The translations under genes were made by a program, and so were the position numbers. This document shows positions 27,392 through 36,122 of a stretch of DNA of 64,000 bases, in pieces (position 1 is the first letter of the stretch; every line of letters starts with the position of its first letter). The notes under the pieces were generated by a model. The model saw nothing but the letters and a program-made list of their open reading frames with translations. It was not told the origin of the DNA and made no database searches. The DNA is from Natrialba swarupiae. Lineage in GTDB: Archaea; Halobacteriota; Halobacteria; Halobacteriales; Natrialbaceae. The stretch covers positions 62,001 through 126,000 of the forward strand of contig NZ_VTAW01000009.1 in NCBI RefSeq assembly GCF_008245225.1. Reading direction: 5' to 3'.

Positions 27392-27679
27392 ATGTCCGAC
27401 GACGTAGAGACGATGACGTTCTCGATCGAATCCGAAGACGACGCCGACGAAGTCACGGTACCAGCGGGTCTCGTCGACCTCGTCGCCGAAGGCGAACAGA
27501 GCGACGTCGAGACCGTCGGCGACGTCGTCTTGCTCTCGTTTGCGAGTCGCGCTCACCACCTCGTCCACCACGGCCAGGGTGCCGACGAAGAACTCGAGGC
27601 CCAGGAAGAACGCGTGATGGACCTCTTCGAGGAGCGCTTCGGCGTCACGTTCGGCGAAGCGACCGGTCACCAGCACTGA
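27392..27679 (+). CDS. small conserved acidic haloarchaeal protein
   Basis: 95 residues (MSDDVETMTFSIESEDDADEV...ATGHQH). The middle VDLVAEGEQSDVETVGDVVLLSFASRAHHLVHH and ending FEERFGVTFGEATGHQH look like a small haloarchaeal family I recognise without a function (possibly DUF7545). Histidines cluster at both places (HHLVHH, HQH), which might bind metal. The ATG directly follows a short leader with a TATA-like TTTACG near 27363. Confidence 0.75.
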   Translation: MSDDVETMTFSIESEDDADEVTVPAGLVDLVAEGEQSDVETVGDVVLLSFASRAHHLVHHGQGADEELEAQEERVMDLFEERFGVTFGEATGHQH

Positions 27680-27731
27680 TCGCGCTCTCTCTCGGACCTC
27701 GAGTCGCGACGCGAGTGCGATAGCGAACCTG

Positions 27732-30700
27732 TTAGCTGGCGACGGAAATCGATCCTTGCGGAGCGCCGTCCCCGCCCGCATCCTCCCCACTACCGGCAGC
27801 GGCGTCGTTTGAATCAGTCCCGTTATCGACAGCGCTGTCGTCCGAATCCGCATCGTCGCCGACAGCGGCATCGCTCGTATCAGTCCCATCGTTCATCTCG
27901 AGATCGTCGCCACTCGCGTCGGGCCCGTTACCGGTGACGGTATCCTGTTCGGATTCGCCACTCGGATCGGGCCCGGTTTCCGGTTGGGTATCCGCGTCAG
28001 CGTCGTTTTCTGCTTCAGGCCCCGGCCCAGTTTCGCCAGCGGTGTCGTCTTCGGTTTCGATTCCATTCGCCGAGTCGTCCGCTGTGGGGTCGGCGTTAGT
28101 TTCGCCGTCACCGGTGGGATCCTCTTCGAACGGCTCGTCGTCAGTCGGCTCGTCACCGGTGGGCTCGTCCGTTTCCGGCGCGTCCGCCGAAACGGTCGTC
28201 GAGAGTTCACTGTCGCCGATCGCGACCGTGTGCGTCGACTCGCCTTCGGGTAGCGTCGACGTGAACGTCACGTCCGTCGACTCACCGCCCTCGAGTTGGA
28301 CGGTCTGATCCGCGATAGTCTGTCCGTCGACGGTGTACGTCGCCGTCTCCGTTCCCCCGAGGTCGCCGTCGTTAGCGATCGTCGCGACGACCTCTACCTC
28401 CTGACCCGCTTCTCCGGTGTCGGGCGCGAACAGATCGGTGACGACGAACTCGGCTGGAGCGTCGATCGTCACGATCGTCTCGGCGGTCTCGTTCTCACTC
28501 GAGACGACAGCCGTGTACTCGCCGGACTCGACGCCCTCCGTCTCGTACTCGAGGTCGATCGTCGTCGTCTCGCCGGGTTCGAGATCGACCGTCGCGGCGT
28601 CGACGACGTCGTCGGCGATCGACAGTTCGATCTCCTGACTGCCGTCCGCGTCGCCGTCGTTTTCGATCGCCGCGACGATCTCGAGTGTCTCACCCACCTC
28701 GACGGGCGAGTTCGTCTCGAGGATCGAAACGGCGAAGAACGGTGCGCCGGGATCGATCTCGCCGGCAGTCTCCGTTTCGGCGATGGGCCACTCGTCCTCG
28801 TCGTAATCGTAGCGGTCCATGCCGGCCCGCCAGACGAGCCGTTCGTCGTCGTCTTCCGGTGTCCACTCGACGGTGAACTCGCCGCCGTCGGCCGAGAGTT
28901 CGTCGATCGGTTCGTCCTCGGTCGTCCCCTCGAGGAACTCGCTGTCGACGAACAGGTCGGCGTCGTTCGGATTCTCGTAGGTGAACGTCACGTCGATCCC
29001 GTCCTCCGTGGGAGCTGTCTCGGCGACGTCGAGATCGGGCACCTCGGGTCGGACCTCCTCGAGACAGTCCGCAGCGTCCGGATTCGGATGGTCGATCTCG
29101 CCGGGAATCGCCGCCGGCGAACTGATCCCGGCGATGGCCGCACCGAACTCACCCGGCGGTACCTCGACCGTCGCCCCCTCGTCCGTTTCGAGGACGTCGA
29201 ACTCCTCGCCGATTTCGAAGACGATCGTTCCCTCGAGAGGTGCCTCGACGTCGTCACCGAGGGTGATCGCGTACTCGCCCATCGTGTTGCCAAAGCCACT
29301 CGACTCGTAGAAACTGGTCGCGACGATGACCGTCTCGCCGTCCTCGAAGGTGCCGGTTATCTCCGCGCGCTGGCAGTCGACGAACTCGACGTCGTACTCG
29401 GGTGGGACGTCCACGACGGAGTACTCGATCGTCTCGCTCTCGAGAACCGGCGCGTCGTCTAGGTCGAGGGTCTCGAGATCCGTCGGCCGATCCTCGGCAG
29501 TCGCGTCGGCAGAGACCGTCTCGAAGGCATCGTTACCGACCGATTCCTGGCCACCTTCGTCGCCGTCGTCCGCCGATCCACCGTTGCCCTCGTCGACATC
29601 CTCCAGCGACACGATCGTCACCTCGACCGTCTCGTCGTCCTCGAGTGGCGGGTCGATCCCGATGCTCTCGTTCTCGACCGTCTCGCCGGCGTCGAACGGG
29701 ACGCTCTCGCCCCGTTGCTCGCCGTCTTCGTCGATGACGACGATGGCGAACCGGACGTCGGCGCTCGCCTCCTCGACGACGACCGACTCGCCATCACCCT
29801 CCTGGTCGCCCACCACCAGAGTCGCCTCGGGATCGTCCGGCGGCGCGTCGACGATCGTGTACTCGATCGACTCGTTCGCCAGCTCGTCGTCGTCCGCGAG
29901 CGCCCGCACGGAAACGTCGACGGTCGTGTTCTCCTCGATCGGCGGTTCGAGGTCGAGTTCGAGCGAGTCGACGGCGTCGCCCGCCTCGAAGGGGTCGCTG
30001 TCGACCCGTTCGCCGTCGTACTCGGCCGTGACGACGTAGTCGACCGACGCGTTCGCCTCGTCGACGACGAGCGTCTCGCCGTCACCCTCCTGGTCGCTCA
30101 CCACCAGAGTCGCCTCGGGCTCCGTCGGCTCTTCTATCGTTACGAACGCCGCGTCGAGCACCGGTCCACCGCCGTCGGCGACGTACGGCTCGTCTTCCTC
30201 GCCGTCGGTCTCGGCGTACTGGAACGTCTCGTCGCCCGTCGTATCGTGGTGGACGACCGCCACCAGCGGTCCGCTCTCGGTCAGCGGATCGTCGAGGGCA
30301 ATTTCGAGATCCTCGTGTTCGCCCGACTCGAGGTACTCGGAAACGCCGATAACACCCTCGGGATCTGCATCGACGTCCATCCCGTCGTAGACCGCCACGA
30401 ATCCACCCTGGGAGAGATCGACGGCGTCGACGACGACTGTCTCGCCGTCCGACTCCTGGTCGGAGAACGTGATCGTCGCCGTTCCCTCGAGTTCGTCGAT
30501 CGCTTCGATCTTCTGGACGACCTCGACCTCGACGAACTGGACGAGTTGGGCTTCGGCGTCGGTATCCTCCGCCACCGCGTAGGCGGTCGCGTCGGCTGCG
30601 GTCTCCTGTGTCAAGACCTGCAGTTGCGTGACACTGATCCGCTGGTACTGGATCGCGCGAGCAGTCTCCTGGGCCGCGCTCTGTGCGCCGATCTGGATCT

Positions 30701-32162
30701 GTGTGATCGTCGCCTCCTGGTGCTGGACGAGCGCGCCGCTCGAGGCGCCGGTGGCGAGGCGTTGAACCTGCGTGACGTCGACGACCTGCTTCTGGAGCAC
30801 CGCTCCCTCGCCGGCCCCGCGGGCGGCCGCCTGGATCTGTTCGACCTCGACGATCTGGTACTGGATCGCCGACTCGACCGCTCCCTTCGAGGCCCCGGTC
30901 GCCGCGTACTGGATCTGGGTGATCGACACCTCCTGGCGCTGGACGAGCGTCCCCTGTGCGGCGCCGTCGGCGGCGGCCTGAATCTGTTCGACGGTCGCCT
31001 CCTGGCTCCCCTCGATCGATCCCTTCGCCGCGCCGAAGGAAGCCTCCTGGATCATCGTAATCGAGATCCGCTGAACCTGCTCGATTCGAACCGACTGGGC
31101 CTGTTTCAGCGCACCTTTTCCGGCCCCGCGTGCGGCGAACTGGGTCTGTTCGACCGTCACCTCCTGTTTCTGGACGAGCGCCCCCTTCGCCGCCCCCGTG
31201 GCCGCCTTCTGGACCTGCTTGATGTCGACCCGCTGGTGCTGTTCGACCTCGAGATCGAGTTCCTGCTCGAGGACCTCCTCGCTTGCCCCCTCGAGTGCGC
31301 CCCCGGCCGCCCCGGCCGCGGCATGTTGGACGTGCTCGAGGGTCACCTGCTGGCGCTGCTCGACGGTGATCCGCTGGTACTGATCGAGAACGCCGTACGC
31401 CGCACCCTGGGCGGCCTCTTGGATCTTCGGTTTCCGGTCGATTTCCTTCTCGCCGGCCTCGCTTGCGGCACCCGCCGCGGCACCGAACGTCGCGACCTGG
31501 ACCTGTTCGACGGTGACGCGCTGTTCCTGAGCGAGCGCGCCGTGGGCACCGCCCCAGGCCGCACTCTGCAACTGGCTCGCCTCGACGGTCTGGTGCTGGG
31601 AGAGCGCACCGCCGGCCGCACCACCGACCGCGGACTGGACCTGCTCCACCTCGACCGCCTGGGCCTGCATCAACGAACCGTGGACCGCGCCCGCGGTCGC
31701 CTGCTGGACCTGTTCGACGTCGGCCTCCTGGTGCTGGGCGACGGCGTCGGTCGCGCCCTCGAGGGCCGCCGTTCGTTGCTCCTGGCTCACCTCGACGCCC
31801 TGTGACTGGGCGAGTTCGATCCCGTCGTCGACGCCCTCGGCGACGGCGTCTTCGTGTTCTTGACTGATCGATAGATCGCTCGCCGGCTCCGGCGTCTCCA
31901 TCGAGAGCGGTCGAACGTCGCCGGTCTGTGAACCGTCTGGTCCAATGCCATCGGCGGGAGCACTCGACGCAGTCGGCTCGTTCCCCGAACTGCCCGCCGC
32001 GGTCGACTCGAGGTCGACGTCTCCAGCCGGCGACGCACCCTCTACCGTGGTGCCCTCCTCGAGAAGACCGCCGAGGCCGCCGCCGAGCAACGGCACGGCG
32101 ACGACGCTCGTCGTCATCAGAACCGTCACCGCGACGACGGCGAGAGCCGAGCGACGCCCCAT
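27732..32162 (-). CDS. giant exported protein: 23-residue repeats, DUF7282-like and CARDB-like domains
   Basis: 1476 residues. The signal peptide (SALAVVAVTVLMTTSVVAVP) is followed by an acidic linker. Residues about 146-550 are some fifteen repeats of about 23 residues, pattern V-x-V-x-Q-V-Q-x-A-A-x-G-A-A-x-G-A-L-x-Q-x-Q. From 558 come DUF7282-like beta domains (ATITFSDQESDGETVVVDAV, ATLVVSDQEGDGETLVVDEA, ATLVVGDQEGDGESVVVEEA) and a domain with two cysteines. Then two CARDB-like immunoglobulin domains (about 1165-1340) and a disordered Asp/Ser/Thr-rich tail complete the chain. There is no PGF-CTERM or membrane anchor, so it may be secreted or held by another protein. The repeat unit predicts strand-turn-strand stacking (beta solenoid). 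It is a single gene with no operon partners. Confidence 0.85.
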   Translation of the reverse strand: MGRRSALAVVAVTVLMTTSVVAVPLLGGGLGGLLEEGTTVEGASPAGDVDLESTAAGSSGNEPTASSAPADGIGPDGSQTGDVRPLSMETPEPASDLSISQEHEDAVAEGVDDGIELAQSQGVEVSQEQRTAALEGATDAVAQHQEADVEQVQQATAGAVHGSLMQAQAVEVEQVQSAVGGAAGGALSQHQTVEASQLQSAAWGGAHGALAQEQRVTVEQVQVATFGAAAGAASEAGEKEIDRKPKIQEAAQGAAYGVLDQYQRITVEQRQQVTLEHVQHAAAGAAGGALEGASEEVLEQELDLEVEQHQRVDIKQVQKAATGAAKGALVQKQEVTVEQTQFAARGAGKGALKQAQSVRIEQVQRISITMIQEASFGAAKGSIEGSQEATVEQIQAAADGAAQGTLVQRQEVSITQIQYAATGASKGAVESAIQYQIVEVEQIQAAARGAGEGAVLQKQVVDVTQVQRLATGASSGALVQHQEATITQIQIGAQSAAQETARAIQYQRISVTQLQVLTQETAADATAYAVAEDTDAEAQLVQFVEVEVVQKIEAIDELEGTATITFSDQESDGETVVVDAVDLSQGGFVAVYDGMDVDADPEGVIGVSEYLESGEHEDLEIALDDPLTESGPLVAVVHHDTTGDETFQYAETDGEEDEPYVADGGGPVLDAAFVTIEEPTEPEATLVVSDQEGDGETLVVDEANASVDYVVTAEYDGERVDSDPFEAGDAVDSLELDLEPPIEENTTVDVSVRALADDDELANESIEYTIVDAPPDDPEATLVVGDQEGDGESVVVEEASADVRFAIVVIDEDGEQRGESVPFDAGETVENESIGIDPPLEDDETVEVTIVSLEDVDEGNGGSADDGDEGGQESVGNDAFETVSADATAEDRPTDLETLDLDDAPVLESETIEYSVVDVPPEYDVEFVDCQRAEITGTFEDGETVIVATSFYESSGFGNTMGEYAITLGDDVEAPLEGTIVFEIGEEFDVLETDEGATVEVPPGEFGAAIAGISSPAAIPGEIDHPNPDAADCLEEVRPEVPDLDVAETAPTEDGIDVTFTYENPNDADLFVDSEFLEGTTEDEPIDELSADGGEFTVEWTPEDDDERLVWRAGMDRYDYDEDEWPIAETETAGEIDPGAPFFAVSILETNSPVEVGETLEIVAAIENDGDADGSQEIELSIADDVVDAATVDLEPGETTTIDLEYETEGVESGEYTAVVSSENETAETIVTIDAPAEFVVTDLFAPDTGEAGQEVEVVATIANDGDLGGTETATYTVDGQTIADQTVQLEGGESTDVTFTSTLPEGESTHTVAIGDSELSTTVSADAPETDEPTGDEPTDDEPFEEDPTGDGETNADPTADDSANGIETEDDTAGETGPGPEAENDADADTQPETGPDPSGESEQDTVTGNGPDASGDDLEMNDGTDTSDAAVGDDADSDDSAVDNGTDSNDAAAGSGEDAGGDGAPQGSISVAS
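30513..31727 (-). repeat. coding tandem repeats (about 15 x 23 residues)
   Basis: Repeat units are readable at residues 170-192, 193-215, 312-334, 335-357, 389-411, 438-460 and 461-483, each of 23 residues. Interruptions with longer units occur around 235-262 and 290-311. Units have diverged at DNA level but keep the V-x-V-x-Q-x-Q and Q-x-Q anchors, so the repeat is old and under protein-level selection. Confidence 0.8.
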
Positions 32163-32568
32163 CTACGCCACCTCCGGGACGCCGGCGAACCCCAGAGGGT
32201 CCGGATGGGCGAAGCGCCACTCTCTCGCTCCGAGATCACGAGTCCAACCGCCCGCACCGGCGGTGTCACCCGGTCGAGTCACTCCCGTCGATCGATTCCC
32301 CCTCGATTCGAACCACACGCTGGCGAAGTACATCCGTCCAACGTGGACGAACCGAATCCGATGATAAACGCCTCGGTCGTTCCAGTTGCTCGCGTGAGAC
32401 AATCGTCCGTTACTCCTCGCCGTCGAGAGCAACCCCCAGTCGTCGACGTCTCGAGTATTCTGGACCACTTCGGTGAACACATCAGTTTAGGCGACCGTCA
32501 CCGGCACCGAGAGGAACCCGCGGTTTCGAACGATTATCGCTCGAGCGGGACGACCACAGACCGTACGT
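32163..32568. other. intergenic region between the giant protein gene and bioY
   Basis: About 400 bp between divergent genes. The left part holds the promoter of the giant exported protein gene; no clear TATA box was assigned. No ORF with haloarchaeal codon use and acidic composition was seen. The right end leads into the biotin operator. Confidence 0.4.
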
Positions 32569-32598
32569 CGTAAACCAAAATTTTAATTCTGGTTTACG
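32569..32598. promoter_or_regulatory. BirA-type biotin operator overlapping the bioY promoter
   Basis: Perfect inverted repeat CGTAAACC, 14-bp spacer, GGTTTACG. This matches the known biotin repressor consensus (TTGTAAACC, 14-16 bp, GGTTTACAA) in the core eight bases of each arm. The spacer is AT only (AAAATTTTAATTCT has one C) and contains a TATA-like TTTTAATT about 24-31 bp before the bioY start at 32612. A bound repressor would therefore cover the TATA box. This predicts biotin-dependent repression by an HTH-BirA, whose gene is not in the window. Confidence 0.8.
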
Positions 32599-32611
32599 AG
32601 AGAGTGGAGGT

Positions 32612-33196
32612 ATGGAAACCCACCGAGAGTCGGTCGATCCTGTCGCCGACGACGTGATCAAATCGTTCGCTCGAGCCGCGGTGCTCGCGGCGTTGCTGGG
32701 GGCGACGGCGTTCGTCTCCATTCCGATTCCGTTCTCACCGGTCCCGGTTACGCTTCAGACCCTGTTCGTCTTCCTGGCGGGACTGTACCTGGGGCCCGTC
32801 TGGGGAACCGTTTCGATCCTGCTCTATCTCGCCGCGGGAGCGATCGGTCTCCCCGTCTTCTCCGGGATGACTGGCGGGCTCGGCGTTCTGGTCGGCGAAA
32901 CGGGCGGCTACCTCTGGGCGTACGCGATCGCGGCGGGCGTGGTCGGTCTCATAGTTCATCGGGGGAGGGAGCTCCGCGACCCGGCCGAGGAACCACTCCC
33001 GATTCTCGTCGGGAGTCTGGTCGTCGCCACGTTGCTCATCTACGCGATCGGAACCGGCTACATGGCCTGGCTGCTCGAACTCGAACTCGGAGAAGCCATC
33101 GCCGTGGGCGTCCTCCCGTTCATTCCCGGTGGAGTGTTCAAGCTCGTCGCCGCGATCGCTATCGTCAAGAGCAAACGGATCACACAGATCCGATAG
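32612..33196 (+). CDS. bioY: biotin transporter substrate-specific component BioY
   Basis: 194 residues with six membrane segments. BioY landmarks are present: VSIPIPFSPVPVTLQTLFVFLAGLYLGP, LYLAAGAIGLPVFSG, GGYLWAYAIAAG and the C-terminal FIPGGVFKLVAA region. It binds biotin and works as the S component of an ECF transporter. A GGAGG Shine-Dalgarno lies 2-6 bp before the ATG. It is first in the operon with the ATPase and T component and lies under the BirA-like operator. Confidence 0.95.
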   Translation: METHRESVDPVADDVIKSFARAAVLAALLGATAFVSIPIPFSPVPVTLQTLFVFLAGLYLGPVWGTVSILLYLAAGAIGLPVFSGMTGGLGVLVGETGGYLWAYAIAAGVVGLIVHRGRELRDPAEEPLPILVGSLVVATLLIYAIGTGYMAWLLELELGEAIAVGVLPFIPGGVFKLVAAIAIVKSKRITQIR

Positions 33197-33204
33197 TCCT
33201 GCCG

Positions 33205-33903
33205 ATGATCGAGTTTCGTTCCGTCTCGTACGCCTTCGAGGACGTTCCGGTTCTCGAGGAGCTGTCGCTGTCGATCGGCGACGGCGAGTTCGTCGTCCTC
33301 GCCGGTGCCAACGGGAGCGGGAAGACGACCCTCATTCGCCACTGCAACGGGCTGCTCTCGCCCGACGAGGGAACGGTTCTCGTCGACGACCGTCCGGTCT
33401 GTGACGACCTGATCGCCGCCCGCTCGAGCGTCGGAATGGTCTTTCAACATCCCCGCGATCAGTTCGTCGCCGCCACCGTCGGGGCCGACGTCGCCTTCGG
33501 TCCTGAGAACCTCGGACTCCCGCGAGAGGAGATCGACCACCGGGTCGACGCCGCACTCGAGGCCGTGAACATGACCGGACGGGCCGACGATCGGATCGAC
33601 GCGCTCTCGGGCGGCGAGCAGGCCCGCGTCGCGATCGCCGGCGCGCTCGCGATGGAGCCGACCCACCTCGTCCTCGACGAGCCGTTCACCGGACTCGACG
33701 ATCCCGCCCGTCGGTCGGTGCTCTCCCGCCTCGAGTCGCTGTCGGCCGACGGCACCGGCGTCGTCCTCGCCACACACGACCTTCGGGACGTTCTCTCTCT
33801 TGCGGATCGCGTGATCGCGATGGACGACGGTCGAATCGTCGCCGACGATCCGCCAGAACGGGCGCGTGACCGACTCGAGAACGTCGCAGTTCGTGTTCCC
33901 TGA
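33205..33903 (+). CDS. bioM: ECF transporter ATPase (BioM)
   Basis: 232 residues. Walker A is GANGSGKTTLIRHCNG near 37, Q-loop FQHPRDQFVAATVGADVAFGPENLGL, signature LSGGEQARVAIAGALA, Walker B LVLDEPFTGLD, and H-loop THD. It belongs to the CbiO/EcfA group and energises BioY with BioN. It begins 8 bp after the bioY stop and overlaps bioN by one base (TGATG), so the three are one transcript. Confidence 0.93.
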   Translation: MIEFRSVSYAFEDVPVLEELSLSIGDGEFVVLAGANGSGKTTLIRHCNGLLSPDEGTVLVDDRPVCDDLIAARSSVGMVFQHPRDQFVAATVGADVAFGPENLGLPREEIDHRVDAALEAVNMTGRADDRIDALSGGEQARVAIAGALAMEPTHLVLDEPFTGLDDPARRSVLSRLESLSADGTGVVLATHDLRDVLSLADRVIAMDDGRIVADDPPERARDRLENVAVRVP

Positions 33904-34607
33904 TGCTCACCTACGAACCGGACGAGACGATCGCCCACCGGCTCGATCCACGGTCGAAGCTGGCGGTCCAGATCGGCTTCGCCGCCACCGCGCTTGCACA
34001 CACGAGTCCGCGTGCGCTGATCGCACTCACCGTCGTCGCCGGCGTCGTCCTCGCCGCGACGCGGGTACCGCCACTCGAGACGCTTTACGCCTACCGGTTC
34101 GCGCTCGTCATCCTGGCGATCGCGCCACTGGTCGCCGCGGCGACGCTCGGCCCACCCTGGATCGACGTCGAGCGCGGAACTACCTCCGCGCGCGCAAGTT
34201 ACCGCGTCCTCCTCATCTTGCTCGTCAGCGCGGCCTACGTCAGATCGACGCCCGTTCGTCACTCGCGAGCCGCGATACAGCGAACGATCCCCGGAAAACC
34301 GGGACAGGTACTCGGCGTCGGCGTCGCACTCGTCTTCAGGTTCCTCCCCGTCCTCCGGGGAGACCTCCAGACCATTCGCGAGGCGATGGCGGCCCGACTC
34401 GGAACCGAGCGCAACGCAGCCGAACGCATCCACCTCGTCGGCGTGCTGGCGCTGACGCGGGCGTTCGACCGGGCCGACCGCCTCAGTCTCGCCCTCCAGG
34501 CGCGGTGTTTCGCCTGGAATCCGACGCTCCCACCACTCTCGTTCTCGAGAGCCGATCTCCCCGCCTTCGGCGTCGCAGTCGCCTTGCTCCTGTCGGCGTT
34601 CGTGTAG
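33903..34607 (+). CDS. bioN: ECF transporter transmembrane component (BioN)
   Basis: 234 residues, EcfT/CbiQ type. The N-terminus ETIAHRLDPRSKLAVQIGFA is characteristic. Four hydrophobic segments precede the coupling helices, with the motif AMAARLGTERNAAERIHLVGVLALTRAFDRADRLSLALQARCF, which contains the conserved Ala-Arg-Gly-like coupling site (here ARC). It completes the biotin ECF transporter. Confidence 0.9.
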   Translation: MLTYEPDETIAHRLDPRSKLAVQIGFAATALAHTSPRALIALTVVAGVVLAATRVPPLETLYAYRFALVILAIAPLVAAATLGPPWIDVERGTTSARASYRVLLILLVSAAYVRSTPVRHSRAAIQRTIPGKPGQVLGVGVALVFRFLPVLRGDLQTIREAMAARLGTERNAAERIHLVGVLALTRAFDRADRLSLALQARCFAWNPTLPPLSFSRADLPAFGVAVALLLSAFV

Positions 34608-34677
34608 CGACCACACCCGTTCGTCGGATTCGAAACGAGGGGCGACGGGACAGGTTCCGAGGCGACCGTCCACGGCG

Positions 34678-35442
34678 TTAGTCGCGGGACGAAGCCGACA
34701 GCGTGACCGACGGGTGCGCGTCGGGACCAGCGTTGTCACTCCCGTCGCGGACGACGACCGATGGCACGTCCGCGGCGTCACGTATCTCTCGCTCGAAGAA
34801 CTCCCGGTTGGCGCGTATCGTCTCCTCGTCCCACTCCCACCACTCGAGTGCGAGGAGTTTCTCCCGTATCTCTCGTGGGAAGCGCCACTTGATGTGTTCG
34901 GCGGGAACGCCTGCGACGATCGAGTACGGTTCGACGTCGTCGGTGACGATGGCACCCGCGCCGACGACTGCCCCGTCGCCGATCGTCACCCCCGAGAGGA
35001 TCGTCGCTCGGGTTCCGATCCAGACGTCGTTCCCGATCGTGATCGGGCCTGACGACGTCGGCGGGAGGTCGCTCTCGAGGACCTCGTCGTAGAGGCGGAT
35101 CTGCATCGCCGGCTTTCCAGTCTCGTGGTTGGTCTCCTGGAACGTCGCTCGCCTGGCGATCGCGCAGTAGTTTCCGATCTCGATCTCGCCGACCAGATCG
35201 CAGTTGGGCTCGAGGTTCGTTCGCCGGCCGATCGTGACGTCACCGTTGAGCACGCAGCCGCGGCTCAGTCTCGTTCGTGGTCCGAGATCCACCGTACCCC
35301 GCAACAAACACCCTTTGGAGATTCGAGCCGTCGACGCGATCGAGAACGACATCGGGCCCGAGATCCGACCGACGAGTTCACACGCTACGGGCGGGTATCC
35401 GAGGATCGAAAGCGAACGATCCAGGACGGTAGCGAGGGTCAC
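34678..35442 (-). CDS. hexapeptide-repeat acetyltransferase (CatB/WbbJ type)
   Basis: 254 residues. A left-handed beta-helix spans about 30-190 with the conserved [51 protein letters not shown] region cut around the catalytic His in [10 protein letters not shown]. It transfers acetyl groups from acetyl-CoA to a sugar or antibiotic-like acceptor; the acceptor is unknown. The C-terminal 40 residues ([16 protein letters not shown]...) are a haloarchaeal extension. No polysaccharide genes adjoin. Confidence 0.85.
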   Translation of the reverse strand: MTLATVLDRSLSILGYPPVACELVGRISGPMSFSIASTARISKGCLLRGTVDLGPRTRLSRGCVLNGDVTIGRRTNLEPNCDLVGEIEIGNYCAIARRATFQETNHETGKPAMQIRLYDEVLESDLPPTSSGPITIGNDVWIGTRATILSGVTIGDGAVVGAGAIVTDDVEPYSIVAGVPAEHIKWRFPREIREKLLALEWWEWDEETIRANREFFEREIRDAADVPSVVVRDGSDNAGPDAHPSVTLSASSRD

Positions 35443-36122
35443 TGTACTCCACCGTCGACATCACCCCACATATAGCTCATCGACTGGCGGTGAACACTCG
35501 CCGAATCCGACCGGTTACAGGGACGGAGTACTCGAGACTGACGCGCGGTCGACGGCGAATAAGCCACCCCTATGCCGGCTCTGTGAACGAACCCGCGGAG
35601 AAAGTGGGATCGAGAGGGGGGAACAGATCCCTCGGTGACTGCTTCCCCGGCCGCGGGCGATTCTGGGGGGGAGGGGAATGGCACACGGCTGGGGAACTGC
35701 CTCCAGACGAACCGTCTGGATGGGCATTCGATAGTTCATGGTGATTGCTAATAATGGTTTGGGATAGAGGTTTTCTCTGGAGTTAGTTTGGTCGAGTGAA
35801 CACTGTACGGGATTGGCTGACGGATGAACCGACCATCTGTGACGAACCAGTCTCGTGGTGCCAGAGATCACAGCGCTCCAACAACGTATCGCTCACGGTT
35901 TCGATCCGATCGTCTTTCGTTCGCACCCCAAAACGCTGTCTCCCTCAAAGATCGTTATCACTTAACTCGGCAGGTGAGTCCGAAGTAACCACCATATGAT
36001 CGTGAAGTTAGCTAACAATTATTGCGGCCCTCTGTCCGTGTGGGGGTATGTTGCCGTGTGATACTGAACGTGAGGAGACCAGAGACGACGAGACCACGAG
36101 ACAAAATCCCGATCAATGTGGA
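35443..36122. other. 680-bp intergenic region with a hairpin
   Basis: No convincing ORF. It contains the acetyltransferase promoter, a G-rich tract (35660-35680), a perfect hairpin at 35702-35720 and, near the next gene, a perfect 10-bp palindrome GTTAGCTAAC (36007-36016) followed by an AT-rich box (AATTATTG). GC content is lower on the right half. Confidence 0.45.
35702..35720. repeat. hairpin, 8-bp stem and 3-nt loop
   Basis: TCCAGACG, loop AAC, CGTCTGGA. The stem and loop sizes match the hairpins inserted in tnpA (427-443, 451-469) and dph5 (45080-45098), though sequences differ. Confidence 0.6.

Noticed and set aside
30513-31727. CRISPR-like array
   Set aside because: Periodicity of about 69 bp reflects coding repeats in a long open frame; no constant direct repeats with variable spacers are seen.
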